A stretch of 30,737 bases of DNA from Chara braunii (GCA_003427395.1 BFEA01000082.1:3760471-3791207); one strand, 5' to 3'. Shown: positions 1 through 12,094, counted from the first letter of the stretch. The notes: generated by a model not told the origin, from the sequence alone. Program-made: numbers and translations.

Positions 1-341
1 TCAGAAATAGCACTTGCGAATAGCACTGTTCAGAAATGGCACTGTTCAGAATAGCACTTGCAAATAACACTATTCAGAAATGGCTCTTTGCGAATGGCAC
101 TGTTCAGAAATGACACTTACGAATAACTCTACTCAGAAATGGCTCCCAAGTATGGCGCGAACGACGCACTGTTCAGATATGGCCCTCAGATATGACCCTC
201 AAGCATGGTGCGAACAGCGCACAGCATGGTGCGAACGGCGCACTGTTCATATATGGTCCTCAGATATGGCCCTAAAGCATGGTGCAAACAACGCACAGCA
301 AGGTGCGAACGGCGCACTGTTCAGATATGGCTCTCAAGTGT
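1..341. repeat. Minisatellite block with short palindromic units
   Basis: Degenerate tandem repeats. The first ~140 bp alternate TCAGAAATGGCACT-like and GCGAATAGCACT-like motifs. From ~145 a longer unit of about 72 bp takes over, seen from CGCACTGTTCA recurring near 166, 238 and 310. Each longer unit carries a hairpin such as GTGCG-AACAG-CGCAC, and the block ends beside GTGCGCA-TGC-TGCGCAC (near 341-357). No coding signal; the open frames across it exist only because the repeat lacks stops. Confidence 0.8.
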
Positions 342-481
342 AGTGCGCATGCTGCGCACAGCGAAATGCTCAATGTGACCGTGCGATTTGCCTGGTGTGA
401 CTGCGCAAAACAAAGTCTGAATCGGCTTAATATTTGGTATGGTTGCACAAGTGGTCTCAGAGTCGGTTTGATACTAGGTGC

Positions 482-850
482 GACTGCGCTAGCAGTCTCC
501 AAATCAACTTGTTACTCAACGTGACTGCGCTGGCAGTCTCAAAATCGGTTTGATACTCGGTATGACTGCACTAGCAGTCTCAAAATCGACTTGATACCCG
601 GTATGAGTGCGCTGGCAGTCTCAAATTTGGCTTGTTTACCCAGTGGGACTGTGCTGACAGTCTCAAAGTCGGCTTGTTTACTCAGTGGGAGCTGGCAGTC
701 TCAAAATCAGCTTGTTTACTCAGAGGGACTGCGCTGGTCTAAAAAATCGGCTTGTTTACTCAGAGGGACTGCGCTGGTCTAAAAAATCGGCTTGTTTACT
801 CAGAGGGACTGTGCTGGCAGTCCCAAAAATCGGCTTGTTTCCTCGGTGCC
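482..850. repeat. ~41-bp tandem repeat, nine units, each with a GACTGC/GCAGTC hairpin
   Basis: Units begin at 482, 523, 564, 605, 647, 689, 727, 767 and 807, giving a period of 38-42 bp. A typical unit starts with GACTGC-GCTG-GCAGTC, a 6-bp hairpin, followed by TCAAAATCGGCTTGTTTACTC. Units 6-8 have lost part of the hairpin (the GAGCTGG and GGTCTAAAAA variants), so the array shows internal drift. The stretch 342-481 leads in with a degenerate copy. Confidence 0.85.
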
Positions 851-1360
851 TAATGCAGTTGCGCAGACATAGTCAAAAGTTGCCCTTAAATACAGTGTGC
901 GCAGACACAGTTCGGTTTCAACTCTCAAGTGTGCCCAAGCACACAGTTTGATCGCGACCCTCAGATACAGCGTGTGAGCTCAGAGTTTATGACCAATCAG
1001 ATATAAAGTTCAGACAAGTGCTCTCAGATCAGATATGGCACGTACACAACTCACGGAGGGTGAGTGAAAGGGAAATAGAGGCGATTGGGAAGAAGAGGGA
1101 GTGAAAGGGAAGATGAGAAGAGAGAGAAGAAAAGGAATGAGAAAGGGAAAGTGGGAGGCCAGTCTTGCCCCCCCTTTTTCCTTATCCCTTTCCTGGCTTG
1201 CCTTCCGCTCGACTATCTTGCCTCCTGCTCCGTGCTCCTCTCTTACTCCTGCTGGCAAGTCGCTGATCTGTGACTCATGCTCTCCGCCTCTTGCCGTTCC
1301 GTCAGGGCTGAAGTGCTCCGGCCGCGTGCGCCACATATGCTGATCTGTCCCCTTGGGTGA
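851..1360. other. Non-genic; purine-rich then pyrimidine-rich
   Basis: No supported gene. 851-1060 holds short palindromes (GTGTGC-CCAA-GCACAC near 930). About 1067-1158 is almost purely purine on the plus strand, followed by a C/T-rich stretch to ~1255. Open frames on both strands reflect the biased composition. Confidence 0.5.
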
Positions 1361-1363
1361 CGT

Positions 1364-1389
1364 GGCCTCTCTTTTATAATGGAGAGGCC
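1364..1389. repeat. Perfect 8-bp inverted repeat enclosing TTTATAAT
   Basis: GGCCTCTC (1364-1371) and GAGAGGCC (1382-1389) are exact reverse complements around a 10-nt loop containing TTTATAAT, which resembles a TATA box. It could be a promoter element or another hairpin of the same kind found throughout this half of the window. No transcript can be tied to it. Confidence 0.6.
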
Positions 1390-1394
1390 AAGAG

Positions 1395-1690
1395 ATCGGG
1401 GTTGTGCTGCAGTCCCATGGTCGGGACTGTGGTCAAACTCTAGACCAGGCCTGTGCTAAAAATAGCAGCAGTCCCGACCTCGGGATATGAACAGTCAGTC
1501 CTATTTTTAGAACAGGACTGGCGTAGGCCCAGTCCCGGGTAGATGAACAGTCAGTCCCACGCTAAAAATAACGTGGGGCTGTGGTATTTTTAGAACGGGA
1601 CTGGTGCAGGCCCGACTTTGGGAAACGAACAGTCAGTCCTGTGCTAAAAATAGCACAAGACCCTATTTTAATTATTCAGGCCTGGTTGTT
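1395..1690. repeat. Repeated stem-loop block with AAAA loops
   Basis: GAACAGTCAGTCC recurs at 1489, 1545 and 1627. Two of these are followed by palindromes with the same A-rich loop but different stems: CCCACG (1556-1561) with CGTGGG (1572-1577), and GTGCTA (1641-1646) with TAGCAC (1651-1656). A related, less complete form (TGTGCTAAAAATAGCA) lies at 1452. No coding capacity. Confidence 0.65.
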
Positions 1691-2057
1691 CATCTATATG
1701 GCTTACTTAGGGCTGTTCCTTTCCTGGCCAGGTTACGCGGTCGTGTCAGTCCGGTCCCAACCGGTCAAACTTAATTATCTCGCTAACCCTTGGTCCGTTT
1801 CAGGTGCCGTTTAGACCGGACCCCACTAATTGGCCCATTGCGGTCGTGTCGGTCCAGTCCAACGGGGATGACTAGGTCTCCGGCGGACCGTACCGTCGCG
1901 CCGTCTTTCCCTTGATTTCGGCCCAGGGGCAAATCTAACCGATGCGTTAGGGCCCAGCTTGGCTATGACCGTGAACGTCCCTAAGGGCAGCTTTGACGCA
2001 GCGCGGAGGTTGACTGCGACGAGTCGATTTCTGCCGCTGTGCCGCATTGTCTTCCGA
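1691..2057. other. Non-genic, GC-rich, with a 103-bp-spaced direct repeat
   Basis: GCGGTCGTGTC, followed by a GTCC-rich segment, occurs at 1737 and again at 1840. Nothing here looks like a gene. Confidence 0.45.
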
Positions 2058-3265
2058 CAGCGCTTCCCGTAGAGAAAGTAGTTTACCAAGATTTATACAA
2101 AGCTAAGTATAACAAAAGATCCCAAAAAATGCGAGAATCGATCTAAGTAAAAAAACTTAGCTCAGAAAATGCAGGAATTGAAACTAACTCCTATGGCTCT
2201 AGCACGTGGCGAGCGACTAAAGCAACTACCTATCAAGCTGAAACTCAGACCGAGTAGTAGCCTCACTCAGTCACATGCAGGCCAAACCACAAAGGTAAGT
2301 ACTCTCGCCATCCCCAAGTCAATCTGAACAAACAATAGTTCATGATCTCTCAATGATTTAGCCATTTATACCCAACTTACATAAGGCATAGGTAAGGCCA
2401 CCTGAACTTACAGAGCGCACCCAACTTAGCCAGGCCTAAAGTCAGGATACCTAAACTTATAGAGCGTCCTGACTTGGCCAAGTATACACAAACAAAGGGC
2501 GCTACTACTTTTCTCTTCCTAGGGCATATGACTAGACCACTCTAGCCGCCCTGAACTGTTTAATTAGCCAAGTTATATATACTTTTCTCCACTTAGTTTT
2601 CTAAATGGCCATAGGGTTGAGCCGTTCTTCTTAGAACGTTGCTCAGCCTGCCCAAGTTTACCTTCAGTTATATCTCTTTAGTTATACTTTCTTCGAATTA
2701 CGATAAGCTATAGTCAGGCTGACCAATTTTATGGAACCCGCGCCTGACTAGCCTGTTCGTAGATCACGTAATAATACAGTATAGCCAGATTATACCGTTG
2801 GGTTCCAGCATGTGCGAGGCTTTGAGTCAACCCCCCTGAACTTACAGAAGGGTTTGCCTCTCCACCTAATTCCTTTCTTTTCTGAGCCTTCCTGTATGTG
2901 GCATTGGGTTAAGCCCCCTGAACTTACAAAAGGGTCTGCCCTTTGTCAGGTTCATTCCTTTCTCAAATAAAGCAGAAAGAGATTGAGCCACCTAAACTTA
3001 TAGAACAGCTCAGACCCTCTCGTTCAAAAACCAAAGAAACTGAGAAAACCCAGAAGAAAACAAGGCAACTCAAAGCACCAAAACTTATTAAGCGCCCTGA
3101 GTCCCTGAAAATGAAGCACAATCAAACCCTTCGCAAGTCAGAGCAGTCAGGATACCTAAAGTTATAGAGCGTCCTGACCCTCCATGTAATTCACAGCACC
3201 GGGTCTCCCCAAACTTATGGGGACATCTCAGCCTCTAGAGCGTTCAGGCCACCTAAACTTATAGA
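2058..3265. repeat. Modular hairpin repeat family, copy A (partial)
   Basis: Starts with CAGCGCTTC (2058-2066) and, exactly 30 bp on, AAGATTTATACAAAG (2088-2102); the same pair with the same spacing opens copy B. After ~270 bp comes a run of hairpin units, typically a GCATAGG-like motif, a hairpin, then AGCCTGCC. Many loops read AACTTA: 2405, 2454, 2839, 2921, 2995, 3082, 3212 and 3256, plus AAGTTA at 3156. Examples are CAGGA/TCCTG enclosing CTA-AACTTA-TAG, and CCCCA (3207-3211)/TGGGG (3218-3222). Other units keep the flanks but carry a different stem, e.g. CGTTCT-TCTT-AGAACG near 2630 and AGTCAGG/CCTGACT near 2718. No open frame of note. Confidence 0.7.
2092..2097 (-). promoter_or_regulatory. 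Possible TATA box (minus strand), copy A
   Basis: The minus strand reads TATAAA, 30 bp from a conserved GAAGCGCTG. Copy B (4963-4968) keeps both motifs and the spacing. The geometry fits TATA-to-start distance, but no transcript can be shown. Confidence 0.25.
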
Positions 3266-3800
3266 ACCTGTCGAGCGCATCGGTCCCGCACGGGGACCCT
3301 CCCGGCCGCATCACGCACGATTTGGCAGGACTTCGTCGTAGAGTGCGGTTGCCGCTCCGGCCGAGTGCACCAGCCGTACCTCTCGCGAGCCCCTACGACA
3401 GGACAGGGTCACGCGAGGCACCGCTTACCTCCACCTGCGGGAGTTGTCACCATCCTTTAGGTGGGCGTATCCCCGCCGAGCTACTGAACCACATGCGAAA
3501 GCTTTTCGTATGCAATTGCAGAGGTGGCCCAGCCAATGGCGTTTCTCGCTCGCTCTAGCATAGGGGGTACGCGCGGTCAAACGCCCAAAATCGAACCCGC
3601 ACGTGAATCGACGCACTGAGGGGCTGAAGTCCCAAGCGCGATCCGGCGTCAGTCGACTAGGACGCACCCTACACACCACGCGTTACACCACAACACTCAC
3701 AGTTACCACGCATAACACATGGACACGCACAAAACAACCACTACAAACAACACCACGACACAACAATACTCCTAGTCCCTTCAGTATCTGACCCATAACT
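3266..3800. other. Non-genic: GC-rich hairpins, then a CA-rich tract
   Basis: 3266-3680 is GC-rich with local palindromes, for example an ATGCGAAA/TTTTCGTAT pair near 3493. About 3680-3775 is a low-complexity AC-rich tract. No gene supported. Confidence 0.45.
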
Positions 3801-4300
3801 CTATGCAACAAGAATCGGATAGGTATCGCGCGCTGGTTTTCCTTATAAGTACCGAGTGAGCGCATGGCCTCCTCATATCAACCAGCCATGCAGGCATACG
3901 CAAGCGCTCGCGCTGATGGGGTACTACGTGGTACTCGTAGCCAGGTATCCCTCAGATACTTTGAGGATCCCTCTCGACAGTCAAGTGTTGGCTGACATGC
4001 GCTTTGAGGGTTAATCTCTCGACGCTGGACAACCGCCATGCGCGGTTGACGACCACACCCTTTTCTGCACCCTGTGCAGAGGAGTTGAGTAGACAACTTC
4101 AGAGCTGTCGTGGTAGCCAAAATCAAGGGGTTTGACTTTGACGGTTGCCACGGACTACAACGCCCAACCAGAATAACTCTAAGAAGCAAAAGGTCAAAGA
4201 AGATCTTCCTTTTTCCTCAGTGCAAAACTTACTTAATCACTATGCACGGCCTCAATGGGTCGAGCGGACACAAGAAACATGATATAAAAGTTATGAGATA
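3801..4300. repeat. Cluster of consecutive perfect or near-perfect hairpins
   Basis: Short inverted repeats follow one another. GCATGGC (3862-3868)/GCCATGC (3885-3891), CAACCGC (4030-4036)/GCGGTTG (4042-4048), CTGCAC (4065-4070)/GTGCAG (4074-4079) and AGTTG (4083-4087)/CAACT (4094-4098) are perfect. CGTGGTAGCC (4109-4118)/GGTTGCCACG (4143-4152) is a 10-bp helix with two wobbles that pair only if the plus strand is the RNA. No coding potential recognised. Confidence 0.55.
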
Positions 4301-4928
4301 GGAGACGATCACTCTCACGATCACTGTGCGACTTCCTTCAAAAGTATATATATAATCATTGACAAAATCAAGTCTGGATTCAACTCACAAAACATACCTG
4401 CAATCACATCAAGAATCCACATCAACAGAGCACACACTACACGGGGTCAACTTCAACCATTCTCTGTGCTCACACCCCTCGCTTTAGCCATACAAGCCTC
4501 ACTCTTTGTGCAACTTTCAAAATAAAATACTCAGCGTCTTTATTAAATGGTCATTCAATTAAAGTCCGGGTAAAAATAGAACAAAACAACACAAAACACA
4601 GGGCTAAAGCCTTTTTAGGTTGAGTAGCAAGAGTGGATTAGAGTTGAGCTCGAAACCGACCTGTTTTGATAACAAGATGAACTTGTAGGATCAACTTGAA
4701 ACTAGTCAAGCCTTGAATCGATCTGAATAAAGGTGACCTGCAATGCAGCACAAGCCAGTACCCAAGCCGTGCTTGAGTGATCAAGAAATAATCCTACCTT
4801 TCTAACTAACCTCTGATATCTATCTAAAAATACAGGAAATCTCGACAGCATATCCCCTAAATAGGATGGATTGCCAGATCTTTCCTAACTGAAAATACTC
4901 TAACTCTCTAAATTCTGCAAAATTTTGG
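4301..4928. other. Non-genic, A/T-richer spacer
   Basis: No gene seen. On the minus strand, near 4660-4680, TGTTATCAAAACAGG partly resembles the initiator-tRNA primer-binding site of LTR retrotransposons, but no LTR pair was found to support it. Confidence 0.35.
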
Positions 4929-5339
4929 CAGCGCTTCAAGGAGGAAAAGTGGGCTACGAAGATTTATACAAAGTTGAAAGCAAAAATGCAAGACAAAACT
5001 ATACCTGGGACTAACTTCTGACACCTGTTTGATAACTTAGGCTCAATATTAGTCTGCATGCCCTCTGAGTGAGACCATGAGCCAATGCTGATCCTAACCC
5101 TCAGCAGAGTCAGTCCTATCTCATCCCAGGCTTCGCTCCCATCATCCATCTTACCTACCTATAGCTCTTGCACTTGACGAGCATCGACAACAACTACTCT
5201 ATCAAAGAGAATACCCCAGAGATGACCTTCAAAAACATGCATAGGTGAATGCAACATCTCTCACCAACGCTCAGGTTCTTTTCCAGGTCACATAGTTCGT
5301 TCAAAAACCCTCATTATTCCCTTTTTACCCTTCCTTACA

Positions 5340-6275
5340 TAAGACATAGGGCCAGCCAACCCAACTTATGGATGTGACTGACCTGCCAATTTATATGACT
5401 AGGCCACACCAACTTATGGTGCCCCAGTCTGGTAACACAAATATACGTAGGGCATAGGATCAAATCACACCAACTTATGGTGTGACCAGTTTCTGCCTAG
5501 ACGATCGACGTAAGGCGTATGACCGGGCCGCACCAACTTATGGCAACGCTGATCAGCCTGAACGTTCGGCATAAACAAAAAACTGAACCACCTCAACTTA
5601 TGCGGGTTCCAGCCTCTGCCGTAACAAACGACGAAAGACATATGATCAGAACACAACAACTTATGTTGTGTCCTGGCCAGCCTAAACACTGACATATAGC
5701 ATAAGACTAGGCTACTCAACTTATGAGTAGTCTAGCCCTGCCTAAACAATAACAAGCGCGTATGGCTGAACAACCCGCAACTTATGCGTCCGTCCGGCCT
5801 TCGCAACACAACTACATCCAATAGGTAGAATCACAATCAAATTTTGTCTTTAGGCGAGTGGTCAGGTCACCCCAACTTATGAGGATCCCCACCCAAACGT
5901 CGGTTATGTTTACAAAAAAGAAATATCCAAACTTTATATAACTCTCTGGTTTCGTATTATCAAGGGCATAGGACCAACTACCCAACTTATGGATGAGTCA
6001 GCTTGCCCAAAATTACCACACCATTTTGTATTGTTCATCTTCCTTCCCTCTGCCTTGTCTGCTACCGGCTTATATGGTTGGATCTCCCAACTTATGGCGC
6101 CCAACCTGCCATAAATATACATAATAAATAGAGTATCAAATTTGTATACTCCGATTCTGTTTGTGATGGCGGCTCATGACTTGACCACACCAACTTATGG
6201 TGTGAATAGTCTCGCCTGAAACAGTAAAGCATAAGACTGAGCCACACCAACTAATGGTGTGGTCAGCTTCTGCCT
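5340..6275 (+). repeat. Array of 13 hairpins with variable stems and an ACTTA loop
   Basis: AACTTA (or AACTAA in the last) occurs at 5363, 5411, 5472, 5535, 5595, 5658, 5718, 5779, 5874, 5984, 6089, 6192 and 6249. Spacing is ~60-63 bp through the middle, then 95-110 bp. Flanking stems differ but pair: TCACACCA (5465)/TGGTGTGA (5478), ACACAACA (5651)/TGTTGTGT (5664), CTACTCA (5712)/TGAGTAG (5724), CGCA (5776)/TGCG (5785), CCACACCA (6242)/TGGTGTGG (6255). Many units add an outer helix (CTGA 6237/TCAG 6263; GACT 6178/AGTC 6208). Units commonly start with GCATAGGACC-like and end with AGCCTGCC-like sequence. Confidence 0.85.
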
Positions 6276-6393
6276 AAACAACGTTCTGAAAATAACTAAG
6301 TAAACAAATAGATATCCTTTCCCAGTCATACCCATAGTCAGACAATAGCAAGGGATAGTATGGTTTAAGGTTGGGATCACACGCGCAAAACGA

Positions 6394-6680
6394 GGGTTAT
6401 ACCTGAGTGTTACCTGCCTCCAGAACCCCGCCTGGGTTCCGGCAGAGCTCCCGCAATCAGTGGGGCAACCTCCCACAGAGGCCTTGGCGCGGACCTACGG
6501 GTTGCAATCCCGCCTGCCGCCTTCCTCTCGTAACCAAAGGACCAGACTTAGAATAAGAAAGCCAGAAAGATAAGAGTTTAGACACTCAGATCCAAGAGGC
6601 GTGCTCTCAGACTCGCAAGAGAGGGCCTTTAAGTCTTCAGCTCCTGAGGGCCCCGCAACGATGGCCAACGAAACGCAGCA
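6394..6680 (+). repeat. Structured block C, copy B
   Basis: Matches 11788-12094 closely. It contains a two-tier hairpin: outer TGCC (6415-6418)/GGCA (6441-6444), inner AACCC (6424-6428)/GGGTT (6434-6438). Further on GGGCCTT (6623-6629) pairs with AGGGCCC (6647-6653). The most conserved stretch runs from GCAGAGCTCCCGCAATC to CCTGCCGCCTTCCTCTC. Partial open frames on both strands are not conserved between copies, which argues for a non-coding role. Confidence 0.8.
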
Positions 6681-9173
<2,493 letters not shown>

Positions 9174-9179
9174 GTCAAT

Positions 9180-9430
9180 AGTCGGGCAATATTGGTTGTC
9201 CTCTCTTCCCCTTCCTCTCCATTCTCCCATGGCTCCTCGTAGTCTACTTCTCATCTAACTCTTATTCTACTCCACTAATTCCAAAACTAACGACGCCAGT
9301 GAAACCGCCATACCCAAAAACCCTGGAATCGAGCCCTCCCTCATCTAATTCTGATCAGAAACGAGGGAGATAAGTGTTTTTCACTCCCGCCATACTCTCC
9401 TTTACAACACCTCCCGCGCGGCTCATTTTC
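9180..9430 (+). repeat. Block D, copy B
   Basis: Aligns patchily with ~13080-13460. The anchors are GAGCCCTC, CCGCCATAC and CCGCGCGGCTC in the same order. After the GAGCC anchor CTCCCTC (9336-9342) pairs perfectly with GAGGGAG (9363-9369); copy C has an unrelated 7-bp stem in the corresponding area. Confidence 0.55.
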
Positions 9431-10390
9431 TTACTAACTCTTAATCTACTAACTCTCCACTCAAACTATCCTCAGATTTGGGTTCGTTTGTGCCATGGCC
9501 AGTCCCTGAACCAGCGCATGGGCCGTGTCTCCACCTGGAATCAAAGGGTAAAAAAAAAAAAAAAAAAGCCAGACGGGGGGTTCCATCTAACCAGCTGGCT
9601 ACAGGTGCATGTCTCCCCTCTGTGCCTTGGGCCGCTCCGCCCTGGCACAGTTCACCATCTTTCGGGCCCCAACGGGCATGCTCACACCGCACCCCAAATC
9701 TGCAAAATATGCAGATCTGGGATATGCCAACTTTTGAGGTTCTGGGCATGGTCAGGTCACACTGCTGTACCTCTTCAGATGGAACAAGCCTTGGCTGTCT
9801 GTAGGAACAACAAATTGGTGCTTCGCAGGTCGCACAGCCCCATCCACAACTGTGCAAACTTCTTGTCAGCGAAGCTTTACAAAAATAAAATAAAAAAATA
9901 GGCATCTGTGGTCACCCTTGGATGTGACCGTGAATTTTTGTACCCCGCGGCTACACAACTTCGGCTGCCGTCAAGCGGTTTTACACCAAATGGTACCTTT
10001 GGAACCTCGGAAAAACTGTGTAACCGGTCCCATGCCTTACCAGCCTTGATGGGCAGGGTCACGCTCAACCCCCTTATTGCAAAAATGGGACTGGGCGGAT
10101 CCACACACAAATTTCTCACAGCAAGATGGAACTGGGCAGGCTCACACCCATGCCTCATACAGTGGATCGAAGTTGGTGCCCGCTGTGTCCCCTGGTCACG
10201 GCCGGTTCCGGTGCCACTGCCGGACCACGTTCAACAAATGGGACAAAAACAAGAAATAAGGGAAAAAGAAAATGAAAGTAAACATAATAATAATAATTAA
10301 ATAAAAAACCTAGAAAATCGGAATAGGGGGAGGAGGTCGTTGATACTTGGTCCTCAGCCCTCCCTCTCGGGCCCGCGGTAGGACTCCCCA
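9431..10390. other. Non-genic, hairpin-rich; poly(A) run at 9550-9567
   Basis: Perfect hairpins include CTGTGCC (9620-9626)/GGCACAG (9644-9650), ATCTGC (9698-9703)/GCAGAT (9711-9716) and GGTCAC (9910-9915)/GTGACC (9924-9929). Overlapping open frames exist on both strands at 9374-9905 but interrupt one another and match no family I recognise. Confidence 0.45.
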
Positions 10391-10391
10391 A

Positions 10392-10441
10392 CAAAACTAA
10401 GGGGGATAGTCCTGCGGGACCCTCAACCCCTCAAATTTCTC
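10392..10441 (+). repeat. Block E, copy B
   Basis: Matches 14524-14570. Contains GTCC-TGCG-GGAC (10409-10420); copy C has GCCC-CGCG-GGGC at the same place, a compensatory pair change. Confidence 0.75.
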
Positions 10442-10511
10442 CATGAAACGCTCCTCCGCACCTATAATGCTGGCTGCTGGCCTCGATCCGGGGATCCTCT
10501 TGGTGGAAGTT

Positions 10512-10548
10512 CAATGACGTAACCTATAGGGCTAAGCCCAAGCTTGAG
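10512..10548 (+). repeat. Block F, copy B
   Basis: Near-identical to 14790-14825, including GTAACCTATAGGGCTAAGCC and a GGGC-TAA-GCCC hairpin. Confidence 0.85.
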
Positions 10549-10610
10549 TTGGTTATGCGTTGCCCTGTATATGAATGGTATGGCCAGCCAGCTCGGGCCT
10601 GCAATGGTAC

Positions 10611-10641
10611 CTCAGGCCGTTTTTCTAACTTACGGCCTGAG
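10611..10641 (+). repeat. Perfect 10-bp stem, 11-nt loop with AACTT
   Basis: CTCAGGCCGT (10611-10620) and ACGGCCTGAG (10632-10641) are exact complements. The AACTTA motif typical of the arrays spans the 3' side of the loop (10627-10632). Confidence 0.75.
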
Positions 10642-11400
10642 CCCAGTGCCCCGTAATGCCGCACTTGGCTGCCTCGAGGGCAAGGCTTCGCTTGGCCTAC
10701 CCCATGCGCCCGCTCCACCATGGTATGGCTGCGGGCCGAGTCCCTCATAGCCTGCCATAACGCCTTTTTACCGCCCTCCCACTGAGGAAACCCCGACCGG
10801 CACTCTAGTTTGTGCCCTCCTCGCTCGGCTTCGGCGGCGGCTTCTACTATTGACGGCGCATGGCCAACCTAGTGCCCGCGTAACTTTACACAGTGCGGCC
10901 CCGAAAAGTGATTAACAATAGTGCTAGTACCCAAGGCTGAGATGGACTACTGCAAAAATCAGTATAAGTTGTTTGCCGCACGGCACGCGGACTTATCAAA
11001 ATACCTCAAGGTCAGTCCTTCGCCTACGAACCAAAATCATGACTGCCGACCTATGGCGCCTGCTGGTCATAGGGCCTGGTTCCGTCCACGACCGTCAACC
11101 TCTCGCATCTACCGCGCGGAGGTCACCGCTTGCGTTCTACTTTTTCTCGCACACTCCAGTCACTGCCCAAAGCAACACCGGTTCCGATGACGCATGTTGT
11201 ATGAACGCAGGTGCACCACGGTTACTTCAATAAAAGAAACTTTTCCTAGTTTTAATAAAAAGTCGAATTTTGTCGGCGAGAACGCCAACTCCATAACATC
11301 AAAATAAGAACCATCATGCGCGCCTCAAAGCCGCGCGCCCACACACTCTCTACTCCTAGTCGACCATTCAGTCAGTGTGAACAAAACGCAACTGCGAATC
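10642..11400. other. Non-genic stretch after block F
   Basis: No gene recognised. An AATAAA polyadenylation-like signal lies near 11230, followed by an A/T-rich segment to ~11270. Confidence 0.4.
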
Positions 11401-11497
11401 GCGCACCGTACTTAAACTTCAAACAAAACTTATTTTCTGTCCCTTGCAGAAACCAGGGCGGATACCCTTGTTAGGGTATTCGCGCCGACAACGGCCT
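11401..11497 (+). repeat. Left arm of ~95-bp inverted repeat
   Basis: Pairs with 15103-15200 at roughly 85-90% by eye. The core is GGCGGATACCCTTGT and GGGTATTCGCGCCGACA. Inside, ATACCCT/AGGGTAT forms a hairpin, extended by GCG/CGC. The two arms could be long terminal inverted repeats of a 3.8-kb element or two opposed copies of a dispersed repeat. Confidence 0.75.
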
Positions 11498-11787
11498 GAT
11501 GCCCCATGCGCCCCAAAATAAAACAAAGCACTAGGCTTCCTCAAACTTATGGGGACCTCCCAACCTTAACGACCCAATCAAACCTCATGCAATTCAACCC
11601 TCCATTCTGCCTTTCCCAGATGCAGTTCTCTTTCACAATCTGTTTTCACACGACCAACACAACTGAAACTGAGATTGCACACACATTCCTTTACTTAATC
11701 TGAATTCAGATCCTGAAAGTCAAACCAAAATCAAAGTACAGGATGCATGCAGTACAATCAGTCAATCATAGAAAGAAGTATAGGTAA

Positions 11788-12094
11788 GGGTTATACTTGA
11801 GTTTATAGAGGGAGTCCGGGAATTACCACTGAGTTCCCTGCCTCCAAGACTCCTCCTGAGTCCCGGCAGAGCTCCCGCAATCGGTGGGGCGAACCTCCCA
11901 CAGAGGCCTTGGCGCTGATTACGGGTTGCAATCCCGCCTGCCGCCTTCCTCTCAGAACAGGACCAGACTTAGAGTAAGAAGGATAGAAGTAGATGATTTG
12001 AGACTCTCAGATACAAGGAGGGTGCGCTCAGTCTCGCTGGAGAGGGCCTTGTTATCTTCATGCGCGTGAGGGCCCCACAATGGCAGCCAATGTG
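11788..12094 (+). repeat. Structured block C, copy C
   Basis: Same layout as 6394-6680. Outer TGCC (11839-11842)/GGCA (11865-11868) is identical; the inner helix is GACTC (11848-11852)/GAGTC (11858-11862) instead of AACCC/GGGTT. GGGCCTT (12044-12050)/AGGGCCC (12069-12075) is identical to copy B. Confidence 0.8.

Noticed and set aside
4650-4690. Copia-type primer-binding site on the minus strand
   Set aside because: The match to the initiator-tRNA complement is partial, and no LTR pair, polypurine tract or pol gene was found.
5340-6275. CRISPR array
   Set aside because: Units have variable paired stems with a conserved loop, no identical direct repeats with unique spacers, and eukaryotic context.
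5340-6275. Integron attC-like array
   Set aside because: There are no gene cassettes, no integrase and no RYYYAAC/GTTRRRY pair; only the idea of variable palindromes is shared.
9374-9905. Overlapping 175-, 154- and 108-codon open frames on both strands
   Set aside because: They overlap on both strands, pass through an 18-nt A run and show no recognisable domain. Composition and chance explain them.
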